From positions 22,408-60,926 of the forward strand of contig WTKE01000094.1 of assembly GCA_011524525.1 (NCBI GenBank): a stretch of DNA of 38,519 bases, given 5' to 3'. Each line of letters starts with the position of its first letter. The first letter of the stretch is position 1. A model generated the notes under the pieces. It did not search any database. It was given only the letters and a program-made list of their open reading frames with translations, and was not told where the DNA came from. Made by a program: the position numbers and the translations under genes. Source of the stretch: Bacillus sp. (in: firmicutes) (GTDB lineage: Bacteria; Bacillota; Bacilli; Bacillales; Cytobacillaceae). Below, piece by piece: positions 6,906-14,510 of the stretch.

Positions 6906-7723
6906 GTGAATGCTTTGGCCAAGAACTTTCGTCAAGAAGCACTATTTGAATTGAATTTTTGGTTACAGGTACTTGGAGACCACGCACGATTTATCCATGA
7001 TTCTTTAGCACCATCGGAAACTCAATACATCAACCAAGCGAAGAATTTCATTTCGTTGTTTGATCAATTATTAACGATTGCCCGGAGACAGCCTGCTGGT
7101 GAGGAACTTATGCAGCTGTTACATAGGGCCAATCAAGCTGGGACAGAAATTAGAGAACTGAAACTCACCTTGATACGAGAGCATTTGGTGGGGGAAGTGA
7201 AAATTACTTTACCACCATCTTTTATAAATCATATGGTCAATGAGCTAGAGGAGGCATTGAGAGTATTTTCATACTTTCTTAAAGGAGAAATTCCTCCAAC
7301 TGTTCATCCGTTACATCATGATTTATTGTGGCTTTTAGATGCGGCAGGACATGCGGGGGCCATAGATGCCAATTTAGATCGTGTGGAAAAGAAGCTCAAA
7401 GAAAAAGGCGAGAGTTTACAAAGGACTGGGAGGATTTTTATTTAAAGGCTGTCGAGATGGCAGGTTACTTGCGTGCGAATGTGTATTCTTTCCCTGCATT
7501 AAGTCGTTTTCACAAAGAAATTGAATTAGAAATGGAGATTTTCAAGAGTTTTTTAAGAGAGTTAGAGGAAATGGAGCTAAACAAAGAAACACTCGGAGTA
7601 TTAACGCCCCTTATGGCGGATCATATGGCTCGAGAGGAATGTTATTATTTAATGAAGCTTGCTGAAACAACGGAGGTAAAGGATCCTAATTGTGATCCAA
7701 CCAAACCTAGAACTACAAATTAA
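6906..7723 (+). pseudogene. DUF2935 family protein, broken by a -1 frameshift
   Basis: GTG 6906 (behind GGGGAGGAAAGAGAG) opens a frame of 179 codons that ends at 7445. The next frame, from about 7400 to 7723, carries the C-terminal part. Joined at about 7412-7418, the products give one protein of about 272 aa, the usual length for this Bacillus family of ferritin-like helical bundles. The junction would read KEKGES then FTKDWEDFYLKAVEMAGYL. Only three T stand at AGTTTACA; a fourth T would restore the frame. Conserved His/Glu patches remain on both sides (WLQVLGDHARFIHDSL; HHDLLW; SRFHKEIELEMEIF; DHMAREECYYL). The cause may be a real one-base loss or an assembly error in a short T-run. Function is unknown even for intact members. 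Confidence 0.8.
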
Positions 7724-7738
7724 TATGATATTAAACGA

Positions 7739-7768
7739 AGTCTCTAGTCTTGACTAGGGACTATTTTT
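7739..7768 (+). terminator. Terminator of the DUF2935 gene
   Basis: Stem AGTCTCTAGTC (7739-7749) with GACTAGGGACT (7752-7762), one G-T pair, followed by ATTTTT. Confidence 0.8.
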
Positions 7769-7859
7769 GTCTAATAAAATTCTATTTTTAAAAATATAGG
7801 TAACGCTTTCATAATGTATAATAAAAATATTCAAAAAAATGACAAAATGGGGCTTGCTT

Positions 7860-8762
7860 ATGGAACTATTATTCGTTGTATTATCAGCTTTATCCGTGAT
7901 CGGAGTAGGGTATATCGGTCAAAAAATCATTGGATTTGATCGGAAGGCAATTTCTGCCATGGCATTATATTTAATGCAGCCCTTTTTGGCATTTCGTACC
8001 TTTTATACGAATGAAATTACCATGGAGTATTTGTTTATCTTACTGTTTTGTGTACTCCTTTGTGTGGGAATGATTGTAATTGTTCAAATTACAGCAACAG
8101 TAAAAAAGTTACCTCGCTCAAGGCGCTCAGCTATGGTGCTTTCTGGAGTATTTATGAACAGTGGGAACTATGGTGTTCCTATTATCTTACTAGCTTTTGG
8201 TAACGTGGGTGTTGATTATGCGGTTATCATGATGGTCATACAATCCTTTCTTATGAGTACCATAGGAGTATATTATGCTGGAAAGGGAAGCGAGAGAGGA
8301 TATTCTATCAAACAATCATTTTTAAATATTATAAAAATGCCAATGATCTATGGATCTGTCTTAGGAATTGGTCTTCAGCTCTTTACTCTGCCAGTGCCAG
8401 ATATGATCATGAAACCTATCAATTTAATTGCTGATGCAACCATTCCAACCATTATGCTTGTCTTGGGTATGCAGCTTGGAGCCATAACAAAGAAGAATGT
8501 TAGTATCGGAGACGTTTCTACTATTATGATCCAACGTATGCTTATTTCTCCTGCCTTGGCTTTACTCATAGTAAGGTTACTACCCATAGAAGGAATGCTC
8601 GCCCAAGTTCTTATTGTACTTTCAGCAATGCCTTCAGCAGCGAATACCATGATGCTTTCGCTCGAATTTGGAACAGAACCAGATCTTGTTTCTTATAGTA
8701 CGTTAGTGACGACCTTGTTAAGTATACTGTCGGTTCCGGTGATGTTGATGTTGGTGATGTGA
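7860..8762 (+). CDS. AEC-family transporter (auxin efflux carrier superfamily)
   Basis: A 300-aa membrane protein with about ten helices in two five-helix repeats, the standard AEC length. Family features include the N-terminal MELLFVVLSALSVIGVGYIGQK and the NSGNYGVPI motif at about 100 in the middle of helix 4. The late Pro-rich helix motif ATIPTIMLVLGMQLG and the closing SAMPSAANTMMLSLEF are also typical. Bacterial members move carboxylates such as malate, but the substrate cannot be told from sequence. An in-frame ATG at 7839 exists, but a TATAAT at 7817-7822 would put the RNA start too close to it, so 7860 (behind TGGGG) is preferred. The gene stands alone with its own terminator. Confidence 0.9.
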   Translation: MELLFVVLSALSVIGVGYIGQKIIGFDRKAISAMALYLMQPFLAFRTFYTNEITMEYLFILLFCVLLCVGMIVIVQITATVKKLPRSRRSAMVLSGVFMNSGNYGVPIILLAFGNVGVDYAVIMMVIQSFLMSTIGVYYAGKGSERGYSIKQSFLNIIKMPMIYGSVLGIGLQLFTLPVPDMIMKPINLIADATIPTIMLVLGMQLGAITKKNVSIGDVSTIMIQRMLISPALALLIVRLLPIEGMLAQVLIVLSAMPSAANTMMLSLEFGTEPDLVSYSTLVTTLLSILSVPVMLMLVM

Positions 8763-8778
8763 AAGGTTGAAAACATAA

Positions 8779-8804
8779 ATGCTACTTAATGTAGCATTTT
8801 TTTT
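8779..8804 (+). terminator. Terminator of the AEC transporter gene
   Basis: Stem ATGCTAC (8779-8785) with GTAGCAT (8791-8797), loop TTAAT, then a run of T. Confidence 0.88.
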
Positions 8805-8886
8805 ATGGGTATTTATATAGAATTTTGAAAAGAATAGAAAGAATTATTATTTGGTAAAATAAATAATTTAAATATTTTAAAAATTA

Positions 8887-8916
8887 TTTACAATAAAATA
8901 TTTACCGTGTTACAAT
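8887..8916 (+). promoter_or_regulatory. Sigma-A promoter of the iclR/rhamnonate operon
   Basis: TTTACA (8887-8892), 18-bp spacer, TACAAT (8911-8916), with an extended -10 TG at 8908-8909. The expected start is near 8923, just ahead of the tandem operator. Confidence 0.7.
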
Positions 8917-8928
8917 GCATTTAAGGTT

Positions 8929-8964
8929 GTTTTGTATATTGAAACTGGTTTTGTATATTAAACC
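8929..8964 (+). promoter_or_regulatory. Candidate tandem operator for the IclR-type regulator
   Basis: Two copies of GTTTTGTATATTnAAAC, at 8929-8945 and 8948-8963, lie 19 bp apart. Each is an imperfect palindrome (GGTTT, 8-bp AT-rich core, AAACC in the second). They stand just downstream of the promoter and 22 bp before the regulator gene, as expected for autoregulation. Binding is inferred. Confidence 0.65.
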
Positions 8965-8985
8965 AAAATGAAAAGGTGAACCAAA

Positions 8986-9747
8986 ATGGAAAAGAAATAT
9001 TGGGTACCAGCATTAGAAAAGGCGAACATCATATTAAATTTTATTTCACAGTCACCCAGCCAGCTTCGCTTAATTGATTTATCAACTAAATCTGGTATCA
9101 ATAAGAGTTCTTTATTCTCACTCTTAAATACAATGGAACTCTTAGGGTGGATAGTAAAAGAAAAGGGGGATACATACACTTTAGGGCCAACATTAGGATC
9201 ATTAGGTGCCTCCTATTTTAGGCAGTTCAATATTCTCGAATCTTTTTTCCTAGAGTCTGAGAAGTCGATAGAGAAAATAGGGGAGAATATCCAATTAGGT
9301 ATTTTAGAAGGGGGAGATGTTCTTTACTTAGCAAAAAAAGAGGGAACTTCTCCTTTACGACTGGCAACAGATCCTGGAATGCGATTTCCGGCATATGCTT
9401 CTGCAATCGGAAAAGCACAATTAATGCAATACAGTAAGGAGGAGTTAGTAAAAATACTCCCAGACGAGCCGCTTCCAGCTAAAACTGAGTTCACTGTAAG
9501 TAGTATTAATTATCTATGGTCTGAGTTATTGGAATCAAAGCAGCGTGGATATACAATCGAGCAACAAGAAGGGGCACTTGGTTTTTGCTGTGTAGCAGCC
9601 CCTATCCTAGATCATGAGAATAAATATATAGCTGCAGTCAGTTTTACAATGTTAGAAAACACTTGGGAAAACAAAAAAGATGCTGCTACGGATGAAATTG
9701 TGAATTTAGCCAAGAGACTTTCTTATTTGGCTGGAAATAAAAAATAA
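8986..9747 (+). CDS. IclR-family transcriptional regulator of the sugar-acid operon
   Basis: A 253-aa protein. The N-terminal winged helix-turn-helix (about 1-65) includes LIDLSTKSGINKSSLFSLLNT and the wing GDTYTLGPTLGSLG. The C-terminal IclR ligand domain (about 80-250) shows ASAIGKAQLMQYS, RGYTIEQQEGALGFCCVAAPI and AAVSFT. Members bind small organic acids and usually repress, sometimes activate, the neighbouring catabolic genes. It is the first gene of the operon, 21 bases before the FAH hydrolase gene, and sits directly behind a tandem operator. The likely effector is the sugar acid or its 2-keto-3-deoxy product. AAAGGTG at 8973-8979 supports the start. Confidence 0.93.
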   Translation: MEKKYWVPALEKANIILNFISQSPSQLRLIDLSTKSGINKSSLFSLLNTMELLGWIVKEKGDTYTLGPTLGSLGASYFRQFNILESFFLESEKSIEKIGENIQLGILEGGDVLYLAKKEGTSPLRLATDPGMRFPAYASAIGKAQLMQYSKEELVKILPDEPLPAKTEFTVSSINYLWSELLESKQRGYTIEQQEGALGFCCVAAPILDHENKYIAAVSFTMLENTWENKKDAATDEIVNLAKRLSYLAGNKK

Positions 9748-9768
9748 ACAGAGGGTAGGAGAGAAACT

Positions 9769-10671
9769 ATGAAACTAATTACTTTTAGTCATGACGAAAG
9801 GATTCAACTGGGAGTTTTAAAAGATCAAGTAACCATAAAATTGAATACGCTTTCAGATTTGGTCTCAGAGAAAAATGGTGATGACTTTAGATTACCTAAC
9901 AATATGCTAGGTTTAATCAGTCTTGGAAAACAAGGAATCGATCAGATTGAATCTTTGATAAGTTGGTTGGAGGAAAATGATTCATATAAGGATTTAGTAC
10001 AGATTGAAAATAGCTTGATAAAAGTATTAACCCCTATTGCTAATCCAGGCAAAGTAGTGTGTGTTGGCAATAACTACATGGACCATTGTATTGAACAAAA
10101 TGTAGAACCACCTAAACAACCAATGATCTTTTCTAAATGGGCTAGCTGTATTATTGGACCGAATGATACTGTAATTCTGCCAGAGGATTCTGAACAAGTA
10201 GACTATGAGGCTGAATTGGCTGTCATTATTGGAAAAGAAGGAAAAGATATTTCTGAAGAACAAGCATTAGATTATATTTATGGATACACAGTGATGAATG
10301 ACGTGAGTGCACGTGATGTACAGTTCAAAGATGTTCAATGGGTAAGAGGGAAATCCTACGATACATTTGCCCCACTTGGACCAACTATTGTTACAGCTGA
10401 CGAAATCAAAGATCCACATAATTTAGATATTAAGTTAACCGTTAATGGAGAAACACTACAAGACTCAAATACAAAACACCTTATTCATAAAATCCCTTAT
10501 ATCATCTCTTATCTCTCAAGAGGCTTTACATTTAAACCAGGAGATGTTATTGCTACAGGAACCCCCCATGGTGTAGGAGTTTTTAGAAATCCGCCAATCT
10601 TCTTAAAAAGGGGAGATATATGTAGAATTGAAATTCAAAATGTTGGAGTGTTAGAAAATACAATTTACTAG
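9769..10671 (+). CDS. Fumarylacetoacetate-hydrolase-family protein, probable 2,4-diketo-3-deoxy-sugar-acid hydrolase
   Basis: A 300-aa FAH-family enzyme. The N-terminal 90 residues are a small variable domain. The catalytic fold starts at VVCVGNNYMDH (97-106). Divalent metal ligands are Glu147 and Glu149 (DYEAEL) and Asp178 (MNDVSARD). Later motifs are WVRGKSYDTFAPLGP and GDVIATGTPHGVG. In bacterial non-phosphorylating routes, such enzymes split 2,4-diketo-3-deoxy-L-rhamnonate or -fuconate into pyruvate and L-lactate. The neighbouring rhamnonate dehydratase and dehydrogenase genes make that the best guess; other FAH enzymes (acylpyruvases) look alike. GGGTAGGAGAG at 9752-9762 precedes the ATG. 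It lies inside the operon between iclR and the dehydrogenase gene, with a 17-bp gap to the latter. Confidence 0.88.
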   Translation: MKLITFSHDERIQLGVLKDQVTIKLNTLSDLVSEKNGDDFRLPNNMLGLISLGKQGIDQIESLISWLEENDSYKDLVQIENSLIKVLTPIANPGKVVCVGNNYMDHCIEQNVEPPKQPMIFSKWASCIIGPNDTVILPEDSEQVDYEAELAVIIGKEGKDISEEQALDYIYGYTVMNDVSARDVQFKDVQWVRGKSYDTFAPLGPTIVTADEIKDPHNLDIKLTVNGETLQDSNTKHLIHKIPYIISYLSRGFTFKPGDVIATGTPHGVGVFRNPPIFLKRGDICRIEIQNVGVLENTIY

Positions 10672-10688
10672 ATTCATAGGAGGTAAGT

Positions 10689-11702
10689 ATGAGAGCGTTA
10701 ATGTGGACAGAGCCAAATAAAATGGAGATACAAGAGGTTTCCATTCCAGATTTACAAAAAGACGAAGTTTTAATAAAGGTGGATGTGGTAGGTATTTGTG
10801 GTTCAGAAATAGAAGGGTTTTTAGGCCATAACAGCTTGCGAGTACCTCCTTTAATCATGGGACATGAATTTTCAGGAGTAGTTGAGAATACAGATGGATC
10901 TCCTGACTTGATAGGAAAACGTGTTGTTGTTAATCCACTTATTAGCTGTGGAAAATGTAACCGCTGTCTTAAAGGATTAGAGAATCTCTGTGACAATCGA
11001 TCAATTTTAGGCATTCATCGTCCTGGAGCATTCGGGGAGTACGTAAGTGTCCCTTCTTCAGCCGTACTTCCAATTCCAGATCATCTAAACTCTTTCGCTG
11101 CTTCGTTAACTGAACCCCTCGCTTGTAGTTTACGAGCAACGAAAAGAGCAATGGCAAATCATCCGTTTGCGAATGTAGTTGTGTATGGTGCAGGAACAAT
11201 TGGATTGTTGAGCGCCTTTGTTGCAAAAATACTAGGGGCTGAAAATGTAATTGTCCTTGATCTTAATCAAGAAAGGTTAAACACGATTCAGGAATCAGGA
11301 ATTGCTCATGTGATTCAATCCAACAAAGAAAATGTTGAAGAACGAGTGAAAGAAATTGCGGGGCAAAAGGGAGTAGACATCATTATTGATGCAGCGGGGT
11401 TTGTACCTACCCGTCAGCAAGCAATCAAGATCATTAACCCTGGTGGCGTAATTATGAATATCGGTCTTGGTGTCGATGAAACGCCGATCCCTATTAACCA
11501 AACAATTCGAAGTGAGATTACTGAACTTGGTTCATTCTGTTATACCAAACAAGATTTTTACGAGGCATTACAATTACTAGTCAATGGGCAAATAAGTGAA
11601 AAAGTCTGGTCAGAAGTACGTCCAATTGAAAATGGCCACCAATCATTTGTAGATTTAGTTAGTGGAAACGTAGTGAAAAGTAAGATCTTTCTTCAATTTT
11701 AA
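10689..11702 (+). CDS. Zinc-dependent medium-chain alcohol dehydrogenase
   Basis: A 337-aa MDR dehydrogenase. Catalytic zinc ligands are Cys37 (GICGSE) and His59-Glu60 (MGHEFSG). The four structural-zinc cysteines 87, 90, 93 and 101 are all present (CGKCNRCLKGLENLC). The NAD-binding motif is VVYGAGTIGLLSA at about 162-174, followed by an Asp (VLDLN) that favours NAD over NADP. It resembles sorbitol/threonine dehydrogenases. In this operon the missing step between the dehydratase and the hydrolase is oxidation of the 4-hydroxyl of a 2-keto-3-deoxy acid, so I infer that role; the best-known enzymes for that step are short-chain dehydrogenases. AGGAGG precedes the start; a 16-bp gap leads to rhmD. 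Confidence 0.9.
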   Translation: MRALMWTEPNKMEIQEVSIPDLQKDEVLIKVDVVGICGSEIEGFLGHNSLRVPPLIMGHEFSGVVENTDGSPDLIGKRVVVNPLISCGKCNRCLKGLENLCDNRSILGIHRPGAFGEYVSVPSSAVLPIPDHLNSFAASLTEPLACSLRATKRAMANHPFANVVVYGAGTIGLLSAFVAKILGAENVIVLDLNQERLNTIQESGIAHVIQSNKENVEERVKEIAGQKGVDIIIDAAGFVPTRQQAIKIINPGGVIMNIGLGVDETPIPINQTIRSEITELGSFCYTKQDFYEALQLLVNGQISEKVWSEVRPIENGHQSFVDLVSGNVVKSKIFLQF

Positions 11703-11718
11703 AGAGGGGTGAAATGAT

Positions 11719-12912
11719 ATGAGGGGACTTGGACAAAAAATTAAGAGTTTAAGGTGTTATGTTGTGGAAGGCGGGGGAGCGGATTATCACGATCAAGGTC
11801 AGGAGCATTGGATTGTTGGCCAAATTTCAACGCCTATGAGCATCTATCCCGAGTACAAAGCATCACGAACAAGCTTTGGAATTAACGCACTAAAAACGAT
11901 TGTTGTTGAGGTCGAAGCTGATAACGGAACGGTTGGCTTCGGAATTTCAACTGGAGGCTATCCTGCCGCCTGGCTTATTAAAAATCACCTCGAACGTTTT
12001 GTTGTTGGTCAACAGGTTGAGAATATTGAAATCATGTGGGATCAAATGTACCGTGCCTCTCTTTACTATGGAAGAAAAGGGATTGTGTTGAATGCAATAT
12101 CTGCTATTGACCTAGCCCTCTGGGATTTATTGGGTCATCTTAGAGAAGAGCCGGTCTACTCGATGATTGGTGGGAAGGTAAGAGAAGAACTTGTTTTTTA
12201 TGCAACTGGACCTCGACCTGACTTAGCAAAAGAGCTTGGCTTTATTGGCGGGAAGATGCCACTCGTGTATGGTCCTGCAGATGGAGAGGAAGGACTACGC
12301 AAAAATATTGAGGCAGCTGCTGAGATGAGAAGTCGAGTGGGTGAGGATTTCTGGCTAATGTGGGATTGCTGGATGTCACTGGACTTGCCTTATGCACAAA
12401 AACTAATGGCAAAGTCTGAGGAGCTTGGCTTTAAGTGGATTGAAGAATGTTTTAACCCTGATGAGTATTGGAATTACCGGGATCTTAAAAAACGGGCAGG
12501 AAACAATATATTAGTTACAGGTGGGGAGCATGAAGCAACACGATACGGCTTCCGAATGTTACTAGAATATTGTGATCTAGATATTATTCAACCAGATGTC
12601 GGTTGGTGTGGGGGATTAACGGAACTGATAAAAATAGGAAACCTTGCTGATAGTTTCGGTAAAATGGTTGTTCCGCATGGAAGTGGAGTCTACAGCCATC
12701 ACTATGTTGTTACGAAACCTAATAGTCCGTTTACTGAATACCTAGTGATGAGTCCAGATGCTTCCGAAATTGTTCCTCAATTTTATCCATTACTAAAAGA
12801 TGAGCCTATTCCTGTTAACGGGAAGTTAAAAGTTAGTGACAAGCCGGGCTTTGGGGTAGAGCTTAACCGTGAGGCTGGTTTAGTAGAAGTGAAATCAGGA
12901 CAAATTTTATAA
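11719..12912 (+). CDS. rhmD: L-rhamnonate dehydratase (enolase superfamily)
   Basis: A 397-aa mandelate-racemase-type enolase. It follows E. coli RhmD nearly motif for motif: GGGADYHDQG, HWI, STPMSIY, SRTSFGIN, FYATGPRPDLAKELGFIGGK, FWLMWDCWMS, IIQPDVGWCGGLT, VVPHGSGVYSHH and DKPGFGVELNR. Magnesium ligands are Asp216, Glu242 and Glu270, and His320 is the likely general base. RhmD converts L-rhamnonate to 2-keto-3-deoxy-L-rhamnonate and also accepts related acids such as L-lyxonate and L-mannonate. It is followed by the TRAP transporter genes and preceded by the dehydrogenase gene, which together read as a sugar-acid pathway. GAGGGGTG at 11704-11711 supports the start. Confidence 0.93.
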   Translation: MRGLGQKIKSLRCYVVEGGGADYHDQGQEHWIVGQISTPMSIYPEYKASRTSFGINALKTIVVEVEADNGTVGFGISTGGYPAAWLIKNHLERFVVGQQVENIEIMWDQMYRASLYYGRKGIVLNAISAIDLALWDLLGHLREEPVYSMIGGKVREELVFYATGPRPDLAKELGFIGGKMPLVYGPADGEEGLRKNIEAAAEMRSRVGEDFWLMWDCWMSLDLPYAQKLMAKSEELGFKWIEECFNPDEYWNYRDLKKRAGNNILVTGGEHEATRYGFRMLLEYCDLDIIQPDVGWCGGLTELIKIGNLADSFGKMVVPHGSGVYSHHYVVTKPNSPFTEYLVMSPDASEIVPQFYPLLKDEPIPVNGKLKVSDKPGFGVELNREAGLVEVKSGQIL

Positions 12913-12928
12913 AAATAGGGGGAGAAAC

Positions 12929-13945
12929 ATGAAGAACAAGGGGATTGCAATTCTAGTAATCATGTTAATGGTCATTTTGTCGGCATGCGGGGGAAGCAAA
13001 AGTAACGGAACAGCTTCAGAATCAGATTCAGGTAACAAAGAAGAAGTGAATATTCGAATTGGATCTCACCTTGCACCTGAACATTCAGTTGTAAAAACGG
13101 CGGAAAAGTTCAAGGAGTTGGTTGCTGAAAAGTCAGAGGGGAGAATTAAAGTGACTATCCATCCTTCTGGTGAACTAGGAGATCAAAAAGAGCTGGTAGA
13201 GGGTTTACAACTAGGGACGATTGAGATGGCTATCAATGATGCTGGTTTATTAGCAAACTTTGTTCCTGAGGTGGGAATTCTAGATATGCCATATTTGTTT
13301 GAGGATTATGACCATGTACATCAGGTGTTTGATGGAGAAGTTGGTTCCACGCTTCAAGAAAAAATGGCAGACAAGGGAATTCGCTCTTTAGCATGGTTTG
13401 ACTCTGCTTTTCGTAGTACCTTTTTAACAAAGAAAACAGAATCAATAGACGAACTGAAAGGAATAAAAATTCGTACACCTGAAGCTCCAAGCGTTATTGA
13501 AACGGTAAAATCATGGGATGCTGTGGCCACACCACTTCCTTGGGGGGAACTATATACAGCAATGGAAACGGGTGTTGTTGATGGGTTCGAGGGCTCTGCA
13601 GAAAGTATTTATTCAGCTAAAATGTATGAGGTATCCAAATACTTAGTTAAAACAGAACATATTTTTACAGCGCTTTCATTGAATATGAGTGATACGTTCT
13701 TTAAAGGTCTGTCAGAGGAAGATCAAAAACTTATTTCAGAGGCAGCCCTAGAAGCTGGCGAATATGGTCGTCAGTTAGCAATGGATCTTGACGAAGAATA
13801 TTTTAATAAATTGGTAGAAGAAGGCCTTGAAGTAGTAGAGGTAGATAAAACACCATTCATTGAAAAAGCAGAGTCTATTGTAGATGAGTATGCAAAGGAA
13901 GTGAATGCTGTAGATTTAGTAGAGAAGATTCGAGAAATAAAATAG
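12929..13945 (+). CDS. dctP: TRAP transporter solute-binding protein, lipoprotein form
   Basis: A 338-aa DctP-family protein with an N-terminal lipoprotein signal; the lipobox LSAC ends at Cys20. A Ser/Asn/Glu-rich linker follows, then the binding domain beginning NIRIGSHLAPEHSVVKTAEKF. The family pattern includes GELGDQKELVEGLQLGTIEM, LDMPYLF, ikirTPEAPS with the Arg that binds the ligand carboxylate (KIRTPEAP, about 173-180), and PWGELYTAMETGVVDGFEGS. It should be anchored outside the membrane and hand a carboxylated sugar to DctQM. A strong hairpin follows the stop codon and separates it from dctQ. The gene sits in the rhamnonate operon, so L-rhamnonate or a related acid is the likely ligand. 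Confidence 0.93.
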   Translation: MKNKGIAILVIMLMVILSACGGSKSNGTASESDSGNKEEVNIRIGSHLAPEHSVVKTAEKFKELVAEKSEGRIKVTIHPSGELGDQKELVEGLQLGTIEMAINDAGLLANFVPEVGILDMPYLFEDYDHVHQVFDGEVGSTLQEKMADKGIRSLAWFDSAFRSTFLTKKTESIDELKGIKIRTPEAPSVIETVKSWDAVATPLPWGELYTAMETGVVDGFEGSAESIYSAKMYEVSKYLVKTEHIFTALSLNMSDTFFKGLSEEDQKLISEAALEAGEYGRQLAMDLDEEYFNKLVEEGLEVVEVDKTPFIEKAESIVDEYAKEVNAVDLVEKIREIK

Positions 13946-13950
13946 TTGTA

Positions 13951-13989
13951 AAAAACTGATTCAAAGGTTTTACCTTTGAATCAGTTTTT
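13951..13989 (+). terminator. Intercistronic hairpin between dctP and dctQ, probably a leaky terminator or 3' stabiliser
   Basis: A perfect 17-bp stem, AAAAACTGATTCAAAGG (13951-13967), with its complement at 13973-13989 and a 5-nt loop; it ends in TTTTT. It lies inside an operon, so full termination would cut off dctQM. Partial termination would give excess binding protein over the membrane subunits. Confidence 0.8.
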
Positions 13990-14047
13990 AAAGATAGGTA
14001 TTACAACTTATTGATCATATTTTCGATGTCACCAAAGGGGTGAAAAA

Positions 14048-14506
14048 ATGATTAACTTGTTAGATAAAGGGATAAGGGGTATAGGAATACTTTTATTTGC
14101 TTCAATAGTTATTTTGACGCTAATCCAAGTATGTTCACGCTTGATAGGAAGCCCAGTACAGGGGACTGATGAGGCGGTAAGATTTTTATTTATATGGATG
14201 GTTTTCTTAGGAATTGCTTACGGAATGCGTAATAAGGTTCATATTGAAGTAGATTTTTTTATAAGTAAATTCAGTGAGACCATTCAGTTTTGGCTAACTT
14301 TATTTAATCATTTATTAATGATTATCTATACTGTTGTAATTGTATATCAAGGATATATTGTAACAGAAGTAATGGGGAATCAATTAGCCCCTATTAGCCG
14401 TATTCCCATGTCATATATTTTTGCATCCATCCCGATCGGAGCAAGTTTGTTACTCCTCTATATTATTCTTAGTGCAATTGAAACCATAAAAGAAAGGAAG
14501 AGGTGA
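14048..14506 (+). CDS. dctQ: TRAP transporter small permease
   Basis: A 152-aa DctQ-family membrane protein with four predicted helices: about 10-32, 45-65, 83-107 and 122-145. The family signature DEAVRFLFIWMVFLGIAYGMR lies in helix 2, followed by HIEVDFF. DctQ pairs with the large subunit DctM to form the Na+-coupled transporter. AAAGGGGTGAAA at 14034-14045 is the ribosome site. The stop codon lies four bases before the dctM start, so the two are translationally coupled. Confidence 0.92.
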   Translation: MINLLDKGIRGIGILLFASIVILTLIQVCSRLIGSPVQGTDEAVRFLFIWMVFLGIAYGMRNKVHIEVDFFISKFSETIQFWLTLFNHLLMIIYTVVIVYQGYIVTEVMGNQLAPISRIPMSYIFASIPIGASLLLLYIILSAIETIKERKR

Positions 14507-14510
14507 TAGT

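Noticed and set aside
7380-7420. Programmed -1 ribosomal frameshift in the DUF2935 gene
   Set aside because: No X-XXY-YYZ slippery heptamer in the right phase and no convincing downstream structure; a lost T is simpler.
7796-7810. Possible cre site in front of the AEC transporter gene
   Set aside because: Only the right half (ACGCTTTCA) fits; three mismatches in the left half.
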